Below are positions 55,054-63,139 of a stretch of DNA of 64,000 bases, piece by piece. A program made the translations under genes and the position numbers. The stretch spans positions 1,860,001 through 1,924,000 of the forward strand of contig NZ_AP021874.1 in assembly GCF_009688945.1 (NCBI RefSeq), written 5' to 3'. The DNA comes from Desulfosarcina alkanivorans (GTDB taxonomy: Bacteria > Desulfobacterota > Desulfobacteria > Desulfobacterales > Desulfosarcinaceae). Within the stretch, counting starts at the first letter, position 1, and every line of letters starts with the position of its first letter. Below the pieces are notes generated by a model. It had not been told where the DNA came from, did not search any database, and was given only the letters and a program-made list of their open reading frames with translations.

Positions 55054-57537
55054 TTATTTCCGCAGCTCGTTTTTGACGGACAGGCCCACATCTGCAATGG
55101 TGTACGGTTTTTTGATAAATTGGCCGACACCCATGTTCAGCGCCTTTTTGACGCGGTCCGTTTCGGCAAACCCGCTTGCGATGATTGCTTTCTGTCCCGG
55201 ACAGAGTTTCAATATTTCTTCATAGGTGGTCAACCCATCCATTCCCGGGGGCATGAGCATGTCCAGAATCACCAGATCGACGGATTGCTGCTTTATATAG
55301 GAGATGGCCGCCTCGCCGCTGGAAACGGCGGTCACCACGTACTTCAATTCGGTTAAAATAGCGGCCGCAATGTCCCTCTGCTCTTTTACGTCGTCCACCA
55401 CTAAAATGGTTTCACCCTTGCCGCTGTACTTTTTTGCACCCGTTTCATGCGTGAAAAGCGGAACCGCCTCATTGGACACCGGAAAATACAAATTGAAAGC
55501 GGAACCGCTGTGAGCGTCGCTTTTTACGTCAATGTGGCCATAATGATCCATGACAGTTCCCCACACGACTGTCAGGCCAAGTCCCGTGCCGCTCCGGCCC
55601 ATGACTTTTTTCGTGTAGAACGGTTCGAATATTTTATCCAGGTCCTTTTGGGATATGCCCATCCCGCTGTCCCGGATTTCCAGCCGGACATAATCGCCGT
55701 CTATTCCACCGGTGTTGCCGATGGTTGCATTTTCCAGGTGTATGTTTCGGGTGGCGATTTTTATCTCGCCGCCGTTGGGCATCGCTTCCGCGGCATTGGA
55801 CACCAGATTCATCACTGTTTTCGACAGATGGACCGATGACCCCGAAATCGGTTTAACCCTTTCGAATAAATCCGTTTTTATATGCACGTGGGGATGAAAT
55901 GACAGGATTTTTTTGCACTCCGGACTGCTCAAGAAGTGGGAGATGATATGGTTCAGGGCCACCGGCTGTTTATTGGCAACCCCGCGCCGTGCCAATGTCA
56001 ATAAATCCTGGACGACAACCGCGGCCTTTTCCCCTGATTTCTTGATTGTCTCGATGGGTTGGATCAGCGGACTGTCCTCCGGAAGCTGCATCAGCAATAG
56101 CTCCGGGTAACTGACAATTCCGGTCAGGATATTATTCAGGTCGTGGGCGACCCCGCCCGCGATGGTTCCCATGAATTCCATCTTTTTGGCATTTTCCAGC
56201 TTCAGTTCCAGTTCATGCCGCTCGGTGATATCCCGCAAATTGATGACGCATCCGGCAATTTTATTGTCTGACTGCCTGTAGGGCGTGTAAACCACATCCA
56301 TATAACGCCGGCCAAGATAGGGGAATTCCATCCACGTGCGGTAGTTTACCACCTGCCCCGAAAATGCCCTGTCCAGTCGCTGTTTGTGCGTTTTCCGGGA
56401 AAAGACACCATTTATCAGCGTCCAGATCTTCTCACCGATGACCTCTTCACGATTTTTCCCGACAGCGATGAGTGCGGCATCATTGACGGCTTGATACGAG
56501 TAATTCAAATCGATCATGGCCATGTGATCGGTCGATGTGGCCACGATCCGCTCATATTTTATCAACTCTTCTTCGGCTTTTTTCCTTGTCTCAACCTCCG
56601 CTTTCATCTTTAAGTTGGCGGAAAAAAGTTCCCTGGTCCTTTTTTTTACTTTGATGCGCAGGGTAACGTTCATGGTAACGAATAAAATCAAAATCAATCC
56701 GACACCCGCCAGGATATATTTCAACGCGGCGGGCATGATCCATACTGCCGGTGCCATCAGCCAATTGTTAATGGTCTTGGAATAAAAGGACTCTTTTTCG
56801 ATTTGCATTCTTCTCAGGTGAATATCAATGGTCGAGAGATACTCCAGGCCGGTTTTTTTGGGGGCTGCAAACCTGACTTCAATCGGATTAAACATGATGG
56901 GGGTTTCTTTAACGAGGAAATTGGGTTGATTCCGGACCCCGAACAACCGGTTGACGACTCCGGCATGGACCCGGCCGGCCTCGATCAATTCGAATACGGT
57001 ATCGTACCTGTCGGCCTCGATGAATCTGCATTCCATATTGAATTTCGAGGTCAGTTCCCGCAATCCCAGAAAATGGATGTCCTCCATTTTAACGGCTATT
57101 TTTTTGGACGCCAGATCCAGAACCGAGGTTATTTCAGATTTTTTGGGAACATACACCTGGCCCCAGTTGGTGATCACCGTTTCGTAGGTAAAATTGTACT
57201 TCTTTTCCCGCGCTTCGGAATAGGCAATCGCCGTCATTATGTCGATATCACCCGAATCAAGCCGGTCCAGGCAGTCCGGCCAGGGTCCGGGGACATACTC
57301 CAGGTCCCATTCTTCCTCTGATGCCACATGCTCCAGCAGATCGATGAAAATGCCCTTGGGCTTACCATTTTTATCTATGAAAACAAGCGGTTTATTGTCA
57401 TAAACCCCCACCCTGACGGTTTTTGCCGCATCGGCAACCGGTGTGAACAGCAAGGGGAAAAACCCGGCAAGGAGAAAAAGGGAAGCAGCCCTGACGCTTA
57501 TTTCATAATATAATTTCATATGCTTATATAAAGTCAT
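55054..57537 (-). CDS. Hybrid sensor histidine kinase with periplasmic SBP-like sensor
   Basis: An 827-residue inner-membrane protein. Signal anchor, then a periplasmic domain of the family-3 amino-acid-binding type (VRVGVYDNKPLVFIDKNGKPKGIFIDLL), a second membrane helix near residue 265, a PAS domain (about 325-440), HisKA with GGVAHDLNNILTGIV, HATPase with LVSNAAEAMPNGG and GTGLGLTVVWG, and a C-terminal receiver (ILVVDDVKEQRD, Asp in LVILDMLMPPG). It would sense a small solute and phosphorylate its own receiver. ATG 57537 with GAGG is chosen. No output regulator is next to it. Confidence 0.93.
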   Translation of the reverse strand: MTLYKHMKLYYEISVRAASLFLLAGFFPLLFTPVADAAKTVRVGVYDNKPLVFIDKNGKPKGIFIDLLEHVASEEEWDLEYVPGPWPDCLDRLDSGDIDIMTAIAYSEAREKKYNFTYETVITNWGQVYVPKKSEITSVLDLASKKIAVKMEDIHFLGLRELTSKFNMECRFIEADRYDTVFELIEAGRVHAGVVNRLFGVRNQPNFLVKETPIMFNPIEVRFAAPKKTGLEYLSTIDIHLRRMQIEKESFYSKTINNWLMAPAVWIMPAALKYILAGVGLILILFVTMNVTLRIKVKKRTRELFSANLKMKAEVETRKKAEEELIKYERIVATSTDHMAMIDLNYSYQAVNDAALIAVGKNREEVIGEKIWTLINGVFSRKTHKQRLDRAFSGQVVNYRTWMEFPYLGRRYMDVVYTPYRQSDNKIAGCVINLRDITERHELELKLENAKKMEFMGTIAGGVAHDLNNILTGIVSYPELLLMQLPEDSPLIQPIETIKKSGEKAAVVVQDLLTLARRGVANKQPVALNHIISHFLSSPECKKILSFHPHVHIKTDLFERVKPISGSSVHLSKTVMNLVSNAAEAMPNGGEIKIATRNIHLENATIGNTGGIDGDYVRLEIRDSGMGISQKDLDKIFEPFYTKKVMGRSGTGLGLTVVWGTVMDHYGHIDVKSDAHSGSAFNLYFPVSNEAVPLFTHETGAKKYSGKGETILVVDDVKEQRDIAAAILTELKYVVTAVSSGEAAISYIKQQSVDLVILDMLMPPGMDGLTTYEEILKLCPGQKAIIASGFAETDRVKKALNMGVGQFIKKPYTIADVGLSVKNELRK

Positions 57538-58060
57538 GAATACCTCTGGCTGGGGTTGATCGTATCGCTTCGGGTACCGGTTCACTTATCGGTATAATGG
57601 GATGAATTCTTGAATAAAGACGGGGCGACGCATCATCAGATGAGCGATCCGGAGAAAGTGAAACGGGCGGCCATGCCCGTGCGCCGCCGGCAAAGCCGCT
57701 TTCCGCCTGCATTGCCATCTTCCGGCGGCAGGAGGCTGATCCCGGTTTTTTCAGGTTTCCCGGTAACGAGGAACTGCGTCCCGGTTTCCGGTTGGGTTGA
57801 GCAGCGAGAGGACAAAGCGGACGCATAACCGAATGGTCCGGTGACAAAGCCGCGGCCCACAGTGGCCGGGCGAACCGCAGCACCCGGCCGGGAGTCCGTG
57901 GGGAGCGCCGGCCGGCCAGGTTGCAGCCACACATTCCGGCGCGCCAATCCATTCGGCGGCATGAACAAAGAAAAGGTGGTCCTTAAAAAAAAAGCCCGCC
58001 TGGAGACGCTCACAGCGTCTCAGGGGGCTTGCGGTATGGATCTGTGTATTGTGGGTTTGG
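57538..58060. other. Intergenic region between hybrid kinase and small MerR-like gene
   Basis: Contains the terminator of the small gene at 57985-58030. Otherwise no gene, repeat or clear promoter is seen; the open frames here lack recognisable content. Confidence 0.4.
57985..58030 (-). terminator. Intrinsic terminator of the small gene
   Basis: On the minus strand AAGCCC...GAGACGC pairs with GCGTCTC...GGGCTT (14+ bp with a small internal mismatch), loop TGTGA, then nine T. It begins about 30 bases after the stop codon at 58061. Confidence 0.9.
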
Positions 58061-58246
58061 CTATTTGGAACGGGCGCGGATATCGGCGATGTCATCGGGC
58101 GACAGGCTCAGCCATGCCAGGAAGTCTTCATGCCCGCCCGGATGTCGTTTTTCGAACACCCGGTGCCATTTCATCATATCCTCATCCGTCAATCCGATCT
58201 CCCGGAACATACCGACCCAATCATCCTTACTTATTTTACCCTTCAT
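58061..58246 (-). CDS. Small conserved protein resembling MerR-associated C-terminal domain
   Basis: A 61-residue cytoplasmic protein: DWVGMFREIGLTDEDMMKWHRVFEKRHPGGHEDFLAWLSLSPDDIADIRA. The W-H-x-x-FE-x-x-P-x-x-H pattern resembles a short domain seen at the end of some MerR-like regulators and as stand-alone proteins. Function unknown. AGGAG precedes the ATG and a strong terminator follows, which supports a real gene. Confidence 0.8.
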   Translation of the reverse strand: MKGKISKDDWVGMFREIGLTDEDMMKWHRVFEKRHPGGHEDFLAWLSLSPDDIADIRARSK

Positions 58247-58711
58247 TGTCAGCTCCTGATTTGAGTGTTCTTTCCCCTGTCATGGCCACGACGGTAATCC
58301 ATATAAACCGTTAACCAATGGTCGGGTCAACGCCAATAATCGTTCGGATTAAAAAACCCGCCCGTAGGCTGAACCACGGGCCCCGGCGAAGCCTGCGGGG
58401 AAACCCATTGCCGCCCCCGTTTAACCGGATGTTGAAGGACTGTCGGGCGTGTCCATACAGCGTTGAAATTCGCCTCAAAAGGCTCATTTATCAATCATAA
58501 CCTGCTCTTTTTCAACAAATTTGGCCTTGTCTGCCCTGGGCTCATGACCTTTTTCAGCACCCGGTTAAGCGCTGACCGGATGGGCTGAAAAAAGCGGCCT
58601 ATAATATGGATCCGGAACCTGGCCGTTGACATCGGTGCACGGTCCGGCAAGAATAGAATTCTGTCCATCGTCATTCACGTCACCTGAAAATAGCCAACAT
58701 AGGTTCCTGCC
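58247..58711. other. Intergenic region upstream of serine-hydrolase gene
   Basis: Holds an orphan minus-strand terminator-like hairpin (58351-58382) and a plus-strand TATAAT at 58600-58605 that could serve the hydrolase gene, though it lacks a matching -35. A short open frame here has no recognisable content. Confidence 0.4.
58351..58382 (-). terminator. Orphan terminator-like hairpin
   Basis: On the minus strand GCCCGTGG pairs with CC(T)ACGGGC (one bulge, TTCAG loop), followed by GGGTTTTTT. No protein gene ends here on this strand; it may terminate a small RNA or a long upstream transcript. Confidence 0.5.
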
Positions 58712-60781
58712 ATGAACAACGCATGGTCGCCATCGCTAAACTGGTTGCTGCTGGCAGCCGCCTGTATGGCGTTCTCCTGCGGACCGGTCCGGGAAGACGG
58801 GGAAGAAAAAGCGGGCAGGACCGAATCCATCCCGGTATCAGGCGGGGTGGAACACGTCTCGGGTCCGAACGGCCTATCCTCGACCTGGGTCTCTTTCATT
58901 GTCGAAGGAGACGATGCGGCATCGCTGCCTGAGGGCATCGAGACCGTGTCTGTTTCCGTTAACGGAGAGCGTCTGCCACTGTCCAGATCCAGTTTCACTT
59001 ATTTTCCGGGGCGGCGGCTGTTCTGGGCATCAATGCCCGGCGCACCGGAAATCGGTGACTACGAAATCAGGGTCACCGGCAACCATCGCACGGGCGTCAC
59101 CACCGACCGCCTGTCCACCATTTTCTCAATCGATCCGCCGAGGCCGGATACCGGGTCACCCGACGCCACGGTCCCCTGCACCACCAACCGGCCGCGATTT
59201 GCCTGGCGTGCGGCAAAAGCCGGGGCGCCGATGGTGTATCGACTGGAGATTGCGCCAGCCGGAGGGCGGCCGCTATACCGTTCGGGCGATGTGCGGGACA
59301 TGCTGGCCGTAACCCTTCCGGACGGCGTACTGGAACCGGGAAAACCATACCGTTGGCGGGTACGCGCCTCGGACAGCGACAAGTGGCGGGAAGTCCAGAA
59401 CCGTTCCCAGACGCCGTGGATCGACTTTACGACCGCGGAACGCTTTGTCTATGAATACCACCTGCCGACGACATACGGGGACGGTTTGGCGGTCGGGGAC
59501 CTGCTGAAGGCCGACATGAACCCCGGTCCCGTGTTCGCGCTCTGTGAACGGATAATCAACCGCGAGGTCGAAAACCTCCACAGTCTTTTACTCGTAAAGG
59601 ATGGGAAGCTGGTCTTCGAGGAATACTTCTACGGTTACGATACGGAAAAAAAACACCTGATTGCATCCGTCACCAAAAGCGTGGTGTCGCTGCTTGTGGG
59701 AATCGCCATCGACAGGGGATTCATCTCGGATGTCGACGAGAAGGTGATGGATTATTTCCCGGATTTTATTTCAGAGACGAACACCGCCGTCTGGGCGCCC
59801 ATCCGGCTGCATCACCTGCTGACCATGTCCGCCGGACTCGACTGGGATGCCGTTTCCTGTCCAAGGGAGGATCCCCGCCAGACCACCCACCGGATGTATG
59901 ACAGCCAGACCCCCATCGCTTTTGTGTTCCAGCGGAAAGCCGTAGCGGAGCCCGGCCGCGTCTACAATTACAACTCGGGACTGACCATGCTGCTTGGGGA
60001 AATCGTTAAACGTGCCACGGGGGGGCCCGCGGACCGGTTCGCCAGGGAACATCTGTTCGACAGGCTGGGCATTTCCGATTTCGCCTGGGATCGATTCGAA
60101 AATGGCGTGATTGCAGCAGACGGGGGGCTCCTGCTGAGGCCCCGGGACATGGCCAAAATCGGCCTGCTGGTATTGAACCAAGGAAACTTCAGCGGCCGGC
60201 AGGTGGTCTCGACATCCTGGATTGCGGAATCGACACGCACACACATTGCCGGAAGCGGTGTGGGGTACGGCTATCAGTGGCGCCGAACCGGCGCGGCCCT
60301 GGCAGGAAAAAAAATCGAAGTGGTTTACGCGTCGGGCCTTGGGGGACAGAAGATTTTTATCGTACCGGCATTAAAGGCAGTGGCGGTAATCACCAGCAAG
60401 ACTCACCACAACCATGGAGGCGGATCGAAAGCCGAGCGTCTCTTTCTGGAAAGCATCCTTCCGGCCCTGATGAACACCGATCCGCCGGTAAAGAAAATAG
60501 TGGCACCGCCGACAGGCCGGATGGAGGCGCTGGTCGGCCGATATGAAATCAAAGCCACAGGGCACGCCGGATCGGTATACGTCAAGGATGGCAGACTGTA
60601 CCTGCAGGTTCCCGGTAAAGGGACCACCGAGCTTTTTTTCACCGGCCCGGACCAATGCTGCGGACGGATAGACGGGCTGGACGAATTCACAATCCAGGCG
60701 GTCGTCAGGGAAAACGGCCGCATGGACCACGCCCGGTTGTTGGTGGGGTTGAAATCCTACCGGCTGGACAAGATCAAGTAG
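58712..60781 (+). CDS. Serine-hydrolase lipoprotein (class C beta-lactamase family) with N-terminal beta domain
   Basis: A 689-residue exported protein. A lipoprotein-type signal (LAAACMAFSC) is followed by about 220 residues of beta-rich, fibronectin-like sequence, then the beta-lactamase/penicillin-binding fold: SVTKS (nucleophile S and base K) near residue 327, YNYNSG (Y-x-N) near 418 and a later GLGGQKIF region in the place of the HxG/KTG motif. A C-terminal lipocalin-like region ends the protein. It may act as an esterase or peptidase in the periplasm; a true beta-lactamase role is not implied. It stands alone on the plus strand. Confidence 0.88.
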   Translation: MNNAWSPSLNWLLLAAACMAFSCGPVREDGEEKAGRTESIPVSGGVEHVSGPNGLSSTWVSFIVEGDDAASLPEGIETVSVSVNGERLPLSRSSFTYFPGRRLFWASMPGAPEIGDYEIRVTGNHRTGVTTDRLSTIFSIDPPRPDTGSPDATVPCTTNRPRFAWRAAKAGAPMVYRLEIAPAGGRPLYRSGDVRDMLAVTLPDGVLEPGKPYRWRVRASDSDKWREVQNRSQTPWIDFTTAERFVYEYHLPTTYGDGLAVGDLLKADMNPGPVFALCERIINREVENLHSLLLVKDGKLVFEEYFYGYDTEKKHLIASVTKSVVSLLVGIAIDRGFISDVDEKVMDYFPDFISETNTAVWAPIRLHHLLTMSAGLDWDAVSCPREDPRQTTHRMYDSQTPIAFVFQRKAVAEPGRVYNYNSGLTMLLGEIVKRATGGPADRFAREHLFDRLGISDFAWDRFENGVIAADGGLLLRPRDMAKIGLLVLNQGNFSGRQVVSTSWIAESTRTHIAGSGVGYGYQWRRTGAALAGKKIEVVYASGLGGQKIFIVPALKAVAVITSKTHHNHGGGSKAERLFLESILPALMNTDPPVKKIVAPPTGRMEALVGRYEIKATGHAGSVYVKDGRLYLQVPGKGTTELFFTGPDQCCGRIDGLDEFTIQAVVRENGRMDHARLLVGLKSYRLDKIK

Positions 60782-61074
60782 CGGTGGTTTGAACCCGCAG
60801 TCCGAGGGTATCGGGCATGCGGGCGCCATCGCCTTGTTCAAGTCCGGATTGTGGCGCGTTTAAGGGATCCGGACAGTTACTGCATGTGATCCTGGCAGAC
60901 TTAATCCGGGCAGGATTTATTTCTGGCGAAGGGATGCCAAAATGAAATTGGCACAGGTGTATATGGGTATATTGGTTAAAGAAAAAAAAGATTGCATGAT
61001 GTAAGTTGGAAGATCGGCCACAAAGTGTATGCGTTTATTCCATAGTAAAAATTATGTCGTTAAAACAAATTCCT
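60782..61074. other. Convergent intergenic region after hydrolase gene
   Basis: AT content rises from about 60940 onward. No gene, clear terminator or repeat is seen. Confidence 0.4.
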
Positions 61075-62418
61075 CTATTTCTGATCTCCTGAAATTTTAA
61101 AGCGTATTATTTTGCGTCGCAATGTATTTTTATGAATGCCGAGTTCTCTGGCCGTTTTGCTCTTGTTCCATTGGTTCCGTTCCAATGCCCGGGTGATGGC
61201 CTCTTTTTCGATATCCTTCAACACCAGACTGGGAGGGGGTTGAACTTCTTTGCCTATCGGCAAAAATCTTCCCGGCAGATGTTCCCGGCGAATAAGTTCT
61301 CCGCGGCACATGACAAAAGCGTGCTCGATGGTATTTTCGAGTTCCCTCACATTTCCCTGCCAATCGTATAGCATCAGCACGGCCAGGGCTTCCTGTGATA
61401 CGCCTAATATTTCTTTTCCGTTGAGAAGATTGAAACGCCCGATGAAATGATCGATCAGAGACGGGATATCCTCTTTGCGATCCCGCAGCGGCGGTAACAC
61501 CAGACGGACGATGTTGATGCGATAGTACAGATCTTCCCGGAAGTTGCCATCCAGCACCATTTGATAAAGATTGTTGTGGGTGGCGGCAATGACCCTCGTG
61601 TTGGTGTGAACCGGCTCTACAGAACCCAGGGGTTCATACACTTTTTGCTCCAGAACACGAAGCAGTTTGGCTTGAACAGCCAGAGAGATATCACCGATTT
61701 CATCCAGTAAAATCGTCCCTTCCTGAGCCTGGTCGAATCGACCGGGTTTATCTTTTTTCGCGTCGGTGAAGGCACCGACCTTATATCCAAACAATTCGGA
61801 TTCAAACAGGCTGTCCGGCAACGCACTGCAGTTCACAGCCACAAAAGGGCCTTTCGCATGGAAACTGTTATTATGAATCGCCCGCGCAAAAAGTTCCTTC
61901 CCGGTACCGCTTTCCCCCTCGATCAGGACTGTGCTCCTGCTCTGGGCAATCTGGGGAAGAATGGAGAATATTTTCTGCATTTCCCGGTTTTTGCTGATGA
62001 TGTCTTCAAACGAATGCTGCTTTTGGAGTTCTTTATGAAGCGTATTGATGTCGGATAAATCCCGGAAGGACATGACACCGCCGATTATCCGGTTATCTGC
62101 ATTTTTTAGAACACCGGTCGTCATGTTGATAGGAATTTGTTTCTGGTCGGCACGGTAAATGTAGATCGGACGGTTCGGAACGGTTTGCCGGGCTTCGATG
62201 ACCTGTTTCAGGATGCATTGATCTTCGCACATATTGCTTCGAAGCACTTCGAAGCACTTGCGTCCGATAGCTTCTTCATTCCTGATGCCGGTGATCTTCT
62301 CAGCAGCTTTGTTGAAAGACGTCACCCGCCAGTTCAAATCGACCGTATATACACCATCGGCAATGGAATCCAGGATGCTGCGATACAATCTGGGAAAGGG
62401 TTTGTCTAACTCGATCAT
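61075..62418 (-). CDS. PAS-containing sigma-54-dependent activator
   Basis: A 447-residue cytoplasmic regulator: N-terminal PAS domain (about 10-130, YRSILDSIADGVYTVD) with a CEDQC pair in it that could hold metal or redox cofactor, AAA+ domain with Walker A GESGTGKE, a GAFTDA loop (canonical GAFTGA with one change), Walker B GTILLDEIGDI and WQGNVREL, and a C-terminal Fis-type helix-turn-helix (NKSKTARELGIHKNTLRRKI). It works with RpoN. It diverges from the cytochrome-MBL operon, which has a good -24/-12 promoter, and is the obvious activator. ATG 62418 is taken; an earlier start at 62481 adds an unrelated segment. Confidence 0.93.
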   Translation of the reverse strand: MIELDKPFPRLYRSILDSIADGVYTVDLNWRVTSFNKAAEKITGIRNEEAIGRKCFEVLRSNMCEDQCILKQVIEARQTVPNRPIYIYRADQKQIPINMTTGVLKNADNRIIGGVMSFRDLSDINTLHKELQKQHSFEDIISKNREMQKIFSILPQIAQSRSTVLIEGESGTGKELFARAIHNNSFHAKGPFVAVNCSALPDSLFESELFGYKVGAFTDAKKDKPGRFDQAQEGTILLDEIGDISLAVQAKLLRVLEQKVYEPLGSVEPVHTNTRVIAATHNNLYQMVLDGNFREDLYYRINIVRLVLPPLRDRKEDIPSLIDHFIGRFNLLNGKEILGVSQEALAVLMLYDWQGNVRELENTIEHAFVMCRGELIRREHLPGRFLPIGKEVQPPPSLVLKDIEKEAITRALERNQWNKSKTARELGIHKNTLRRKIIRFKISGDQK

Positions 62419-62753
62419 GATGGTGTGGCCTTTCTGCCCATGGTTCACAAACTGGTGCAAATTGGTGCCTGTCATACACACAGTAGCTTCATTTTGTTCT
62501 ACCTTGCCCCATTATTCATAAGTGCCGAATTCCTGTCAATTGATAAATTTCCTTTATTTTTTATGCGTTATCTAAATCATTGAAGATTATTACCTATTGG
62601 AATGCATTTTGCGATCTTAAATTATCAATAGAGATATCATCAATGTACACACCATTTTTCATCCCCGGACGATTAATTTCAAAACGTTGCAGGATGCTTT
62701 CATTTCAAGATTTTTTGCAGCGGAAACAGGAAAACGAAAAAAAGGAGGGCTCT
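62419..62753. other. Divergent regulatory region between activator and cytochrome genes
   Basis: AT-rich. Contains the sigma-54 promoter at 62597-62613 and a pair of inverted 9-mers (ATTGATAAA at 62539-62547, ATTATCAAT at 62621-62629) of uncertain meaning. The cytochrome frame is open from 62580 but the good start is 62754. Confidence 0.6.
62597..62613 (+). promoter_or_regulatory. Sigma-54 (-24/-12) promoter
   Basis: TTGGAATGCATTTTGCG: GG at 62599-62600 and GC at 62611-62612 with exactly ten bases between, matching TGGCAC-N5-TTGC spacing. It lies about 140 bp upstream of the cytochrome gene and faces away from the RpoN-type activator. Confidence 0.78.
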
Positions 62754-63086
62754 ATGAAAAAAAGGCAGGTGGATTGGTGGCGGGTATCGGCTTTTAGTAT
62801 CTGCACCCTTTTTTTGCTGGGGGGAATTTGCATGATGGTGAATCAGAGCATGGCAAAGAGTACGTCCGTTGCCCATAAGCAGGCGTTCGCTCTTTATACA
62901 AAAAAATGCCTGGGCTGTCACGACTCGGTAGCCGATCCTGAGAAACCGGGTCGTACACGGGATGACTGGCATCTCGTGGTCAACGTCATGCACAAATACG
63001 GCATGGATATGACAACAGATGAAGCGGATGTGATTATCGAACTGCTTTACGATCTCAGACAGGGCATGGAAAGAGAAGCCGGATAA
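62754..63086 (+). CDS. Small monohaem c-type cytochrome
   Basis: A 110-residue protein with one N-terminal membrane segment (FSICTLFLLGGICMMVNQSMA) as signal or anchor and one haem motif CLGCH near residue 53, followed by a helical region with DDWHLVVNVMHKYGMDMTTDEAD, typical of small cytochrome c domains that end in a Met ligand. It should sit in the periplasm and carry electrons. ATG 62754 has AAGGAGGG at ideal spacing. It is the first gene behind the sigma-54 promoter and is followed 53 bp later by a Tat-exported MBL-fold protein. Confidence 0.9.
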   Translation: MKKRQVDWWRVSAFSICTLFLLGGICMMVNQSMAKSTSVAHKQAFALYTKKCLGCHDSVADPEKPGRTRDDWHLVVNVMHKYGMDMTTDEADVIIELLYDLRQGMEREAG

Positions 63087-63139
63087 ATAGAAAAAGCAGC
63101 GCACAGGTATCATTTTTCCTAACTCAAAAAGGAGAAGCC

